Shown piece by piece: positions 51,063 through 53,502 of a stretch of DNA of 53,502 bases. The DNA is taken from the NCBI RefSeq assembly GCF_004359215.1, contig NW_027152213.1, positions 109,965-163,466 on the forward strand. Direction: 5' to 3'. Numbering within the stretch: position 1 is the first letter of the stretch; the number at the start of each line of letters is the position of its first letter. This DNA comes from Bremia lactucae. Lineage: Eukaryota; Oomycota; Peronosporomycetes; Peronosporales; Peronosporaceae. The position numbers were made by a program, and so were the translations under genes. The notes beneath the pieces were generated by a model, which was not told where the DNA came from, made no database searches, and saw only the letters and a list, made by a program, of their open reading frames with translations.

Positions 51063-52797
51063 CCACATCACTTTATGAGCGAATTTACATTTTGAAATTC
51101 GTCAAAGTTGAGCGAAGAACAGCGAGCTTCTTTACGCGCCGCTTAAGTCTCTCAGTAACTCGAGGGACCTGTTTTCATATACATGGCGTCAAACATGCTT
51201 CCTAAAAGGTGCCAAGCTGGTGGGTCGTCTGCAAAGACACCACTCAACCACGCGCGAAGCGCACGCGCCGCGATAACACGCCGCTGTCGCTCAGTGCCAC
51301 AGTTACAACGCCGACAGCTACTGCTGCTGTCGCGTAAACAGGACTGAATGATCCATCCCACTTTCACAGTGAGGATGTAGATTCGTCGCTCATTGTCGAT
51401 TACAGTGAGTCGACACCGCTGTCATCACCTCATAGTAGTGATGAGTACAGCGAGCGAATGAAAAAGGAGTATGACACTGTACTGCCCATTCGAACTTCAC
51501 TCATTGCTCCTAAAATGGTGACAACAACGTTTCTAATGCTGTCTCGTCATCTGCGCTGACTAGTGTAGCGACCATTAATGAGAGCGCTGCCCATAAAGGC
51601 GTAGCTGCTTCTCAGTTGGGTAAAATCACAAAACCTGTCGTTCAGACCATCATTCACATTGGGTCTGATGCAGAAGAGCCTGAAGGTAAAGCTCCACAGA
51701 AATTACATGAGCTTGTCCAGTCGGTGTCACAAGTCGTATCGAACGCGGCTATGTGACGAAGGGCATACCTCTTTTGCCCCTTCCATCTCAATGGCTTCGT
51801 ATGAACGGACAAAAAGCTTCGCTCCTCGAGCGCGCTATTCTAGACGCTCATAATTTTTATGGCGTCAATAATCCATGGAAGGTTAGGGGAAATCGCTTGG
51901 ACGTATTTTTCCGATCCCGGTCGTGTTGCCTTCAAATGAAACGCCCGACCAATATGAATCGGAATACACGCACTGCTTTCAACCGCATTAAGTTGCGGTG
52001 AAATAGCGGTGCGGCGAATTAATTTCACCCGCTTTCGTGTGAAAGAAATCATGGCCGGTACTATACCCCCTGTTTCTTCCCACCACGCTACTCCTGCTAG
52101 TTCATTTGAGACAAGCGAAGAGGCCTCAGCTGGTACTCATTTTCATAGGCAGTCACCAAGCCGTGCACATCGATACGAAGGATATCAACCGGTTCCCAAG
52201 AGTCGAAACTCTCCGGGTATCACCTTCACTGGACGAGGATTTGATACTTCTGCCTCACGGAGCGGTGGGCAAGCAACCTTCCAACGACGAAGTGTTGGTT
52301 CCCTCCCGCAAACTCTAATGCAGGTGGCACCAGATAGGAGTGGCGATCTCGCCTACCTACTCGCGGCTGCCTTACCCGCATCCGTTCAGTCGCAGGCATT
52401 AAGTGCTGTTGATCGACGCATTGGAGATCTCGTGTGTCAAGTCTTGCGACTGAACTCGGATCTTCAGGATGACCGCGCGAAAAATCGTCAGGGTTATGAG
52501 CGCCTGAAACTTCGGCTTGACATCCTAGACAAATTGATGCTGAGGGACCCGCATTACGCGCGTGGTATCCCTCGCTTCCCAAATTCTGTTCGTGGTGAAA
52601 GAAGTCGGTCTGATTGTTTTCGCCTTCACCATCCCCCTCACCCGAACGACGCTCGACTCACAGTCGGCGTCACCATCGGTCTCCTTAGACGGATAGGGGT
52701 ATGTGACCTCATTTGGGTCTACATACCGTTTCAGACGACCCACGTAAAATACAGGGTGCGTCTTCATATACCGGGGAAGTGTGAGCCTGTAATTTAG
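51063..52797 (+). pseudogene. Antisense accessory ORF of element E (aORF-E), best preserved copy
   Basis: Begins beside the LTR. The N-terminal half has frameshifts but keeps 'DSSLIVDYSESTPLSSPHSS' (about 51380-51440) and 'IRTSLIAPKMVTTTFLMLS'. The C-terminal half is open for 262 codons (52009-52797): 'FTRFRVKEIMAGTIPPVSSH', a Ser/Arg-rich stretch, then a helical part ('AVDRRIGDLVCQVLRLNSD', 'RLKLRLDILDKLMLRDPHY'). From about 52525 it runs antisense to the integrase tail on the minus strand. The two helices may form a coiled coil. It has no domain I recognise; gag-like or nucleic-acid-binding roles are only guesses. Confidence 0.65.
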
Positions 52798-53502
52798 GCC
52801 TCCAACCTCTTCTACCACCGTAAAGGGCCCAATGAAACGCGGCAACAACTTCGTAGTAACCCGAGGTAGTACAGAAATTACACTTTTATGTAAAATAGCA
52901 GTATTTAATAGTTCTTTTCCACCCACTCTAAAGCGTTCATTATTTCTGCGACCATTTCGGTCCGCATATTCTTGTTACTTGTCCTGTGCGCTTGCCATTG
53001 CGTCACGGACATAATGTGTGATGGCTAATCGCTCATCCAAAAAGCGTTGAGCCTCGCTCACGCTTTTAGCATCAAACTCGCCTATGATACCGCCGAGAGG
53101 TCGGTCATAAGGCGTAGTTTTATTGACCACTGCGAAACTGGCAGGGTCACTAGGGCAAGTTTCAGTCATTGAGATGATACCCTCATGGGTCATCGTCATA
53201 TTGACGAAACTATGTCCCTCTTTCGCACCGAGCATAGTGAGGGGCCCTCCCCCACTAAGACTCGGGCTGCGCACAAACGAGACTGGCGTCCGAGGATGGC
53301 GCAGTCCGTTAATATAAAACGGTGTCTCACCCGTACTGGCGTGGACACTGTTATTTATAGCGAACTCCACAAAGGGCAATTGCTTGCTCCACTCTTTGGG
53401 AGTTGCTATAGTGCGTAAGACATCCGCCACGACCCGATTGGCACGTTCTGTTTGGCCATCGGTCTGGGGATGATCTGCGGTCGACATGTGGAGCTTGCTA
53501 CC
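52525..53502 (-). pseudogene. Pol of element E: integrase core end and C-terminal domain, one stop
   Basis: Open from the window edge: 'MSTADHPQTDGQTERANRVV' with the catalytic Glu, 'EFAINNSVHASTGETPFYIN', a long linker, and a TAA at 52977-52975 after 'MASAQDK'. The same frame continues with the C-terminal domain 'KLLPRFIGPFTVVEEVGGLN', 'MKTHPVFYVGRLKRY', and a charged tail to a stop at 52525. The tail region is also covered by aORF-E on the other strand. Confidence 0.86.

Larger units (their letters stand above)
50556..53502 (-). mobile_element. Ty3/Gypsy element E, 3' half (family-B LTR)
   Basis: Minus-strand element continuing past the right window edge: integrase (53502-52978), integrase C-terminal domain (52974-52525), aORF on + (51063-52797), 3' LTR (51062-50556). 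It is the best kept 3' end in the window: pol shows one visible stop in 53502-52525 and the aORF has a 262-codon open block. No chromodomain is readable after the integrase tail. Confidence 0.87.

Overview
This is a retrotransposon-rich piece of a eukaryotic nuclear genome, most likely an oomycete (Phytophthora or downy-mildew type). The evidence is a fungal/oomycete-type translation elongation factor 3, very short GT-AG introns (55-97 bp), compact host genes, and many degraded Ty3/Gypsy chromoviral elements. The species call is inference; no barcode gene is present.

Layout. (1) 1-13175: the 3' half of a Gypsy element on + (called A, LTR at 3874-4295), then a minus-strand Gypsy element (C) running from a 5' LTR at 12720-13175 through gag, protease, RT, integrase and chromodomain to an accessory gene and a 3' LTR at 4719-5735. 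Element C carries two later solo LTRs (4955-5485 and 6762-7205), each with a short target duplication, and a 100-N gap. (2) 13293-23249: a gene-dense host island with PTPA (PP2A activator), eEF3, DNA polymerase kappa, an atypical OCA/SIW14-like phosphatase and a membrane-anchored RING-H2 protein. (3) 23757-40500: nested Gypsy remnants. One has an intact gag-protease ORF whose RT is split by a foldback, a tRNA-derived SINE-like unit and host gene fragments. It is followed by pieces of four more LTR elements and a pair of ~50-bp terminal inverted repeats about 2.7 kb apart. (4) 40842-47870: a near-perfect inverted duplication (arms ~3.1 kb, spacer ~0.83 kb) of an RT-deleted Gypsy element. (5) 47871-53502: a G-like LTR, a Tudor-SN (SND1) pseudogene fragment, a foreign integrase fragment, and the 3' half of a fairly well kept Gypsy element (E) on minus, cut by the window end.

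The most interesting thread is an accessory gene in the same place in every element whose 3' end is present. It lies between pol and the 3' LTR, on the strand opposite to pol, starts just inside the LTR/polypurine-tract end, and runs back to overlap the pol 3' end (integrase tail/chromodomain). I call it aORF. Six copies from three LTR families (A, B/E/F, C/D) share a short acidic motif around 'SLxVDYxxS', though the rest of the protein has diverged beyond easy recognition; a seventh copy is possible. This looks like a conserved antisense protein of oomycete Gypsy elements.

The host genes look ordinary and functional: translation elongation, translesion synthesis, PP2A activation, phosphoinositide/tyrosine phosphatase-like signalling and ubiquitin ligation. 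They are tightly packed: eEF3 and Pol kappa converge 156 bp apart, and the phosphatase and RING genes diverge from a 91-bp gap. The PTPA start codon is only 118 bp from a Gypsy 5' LTR.
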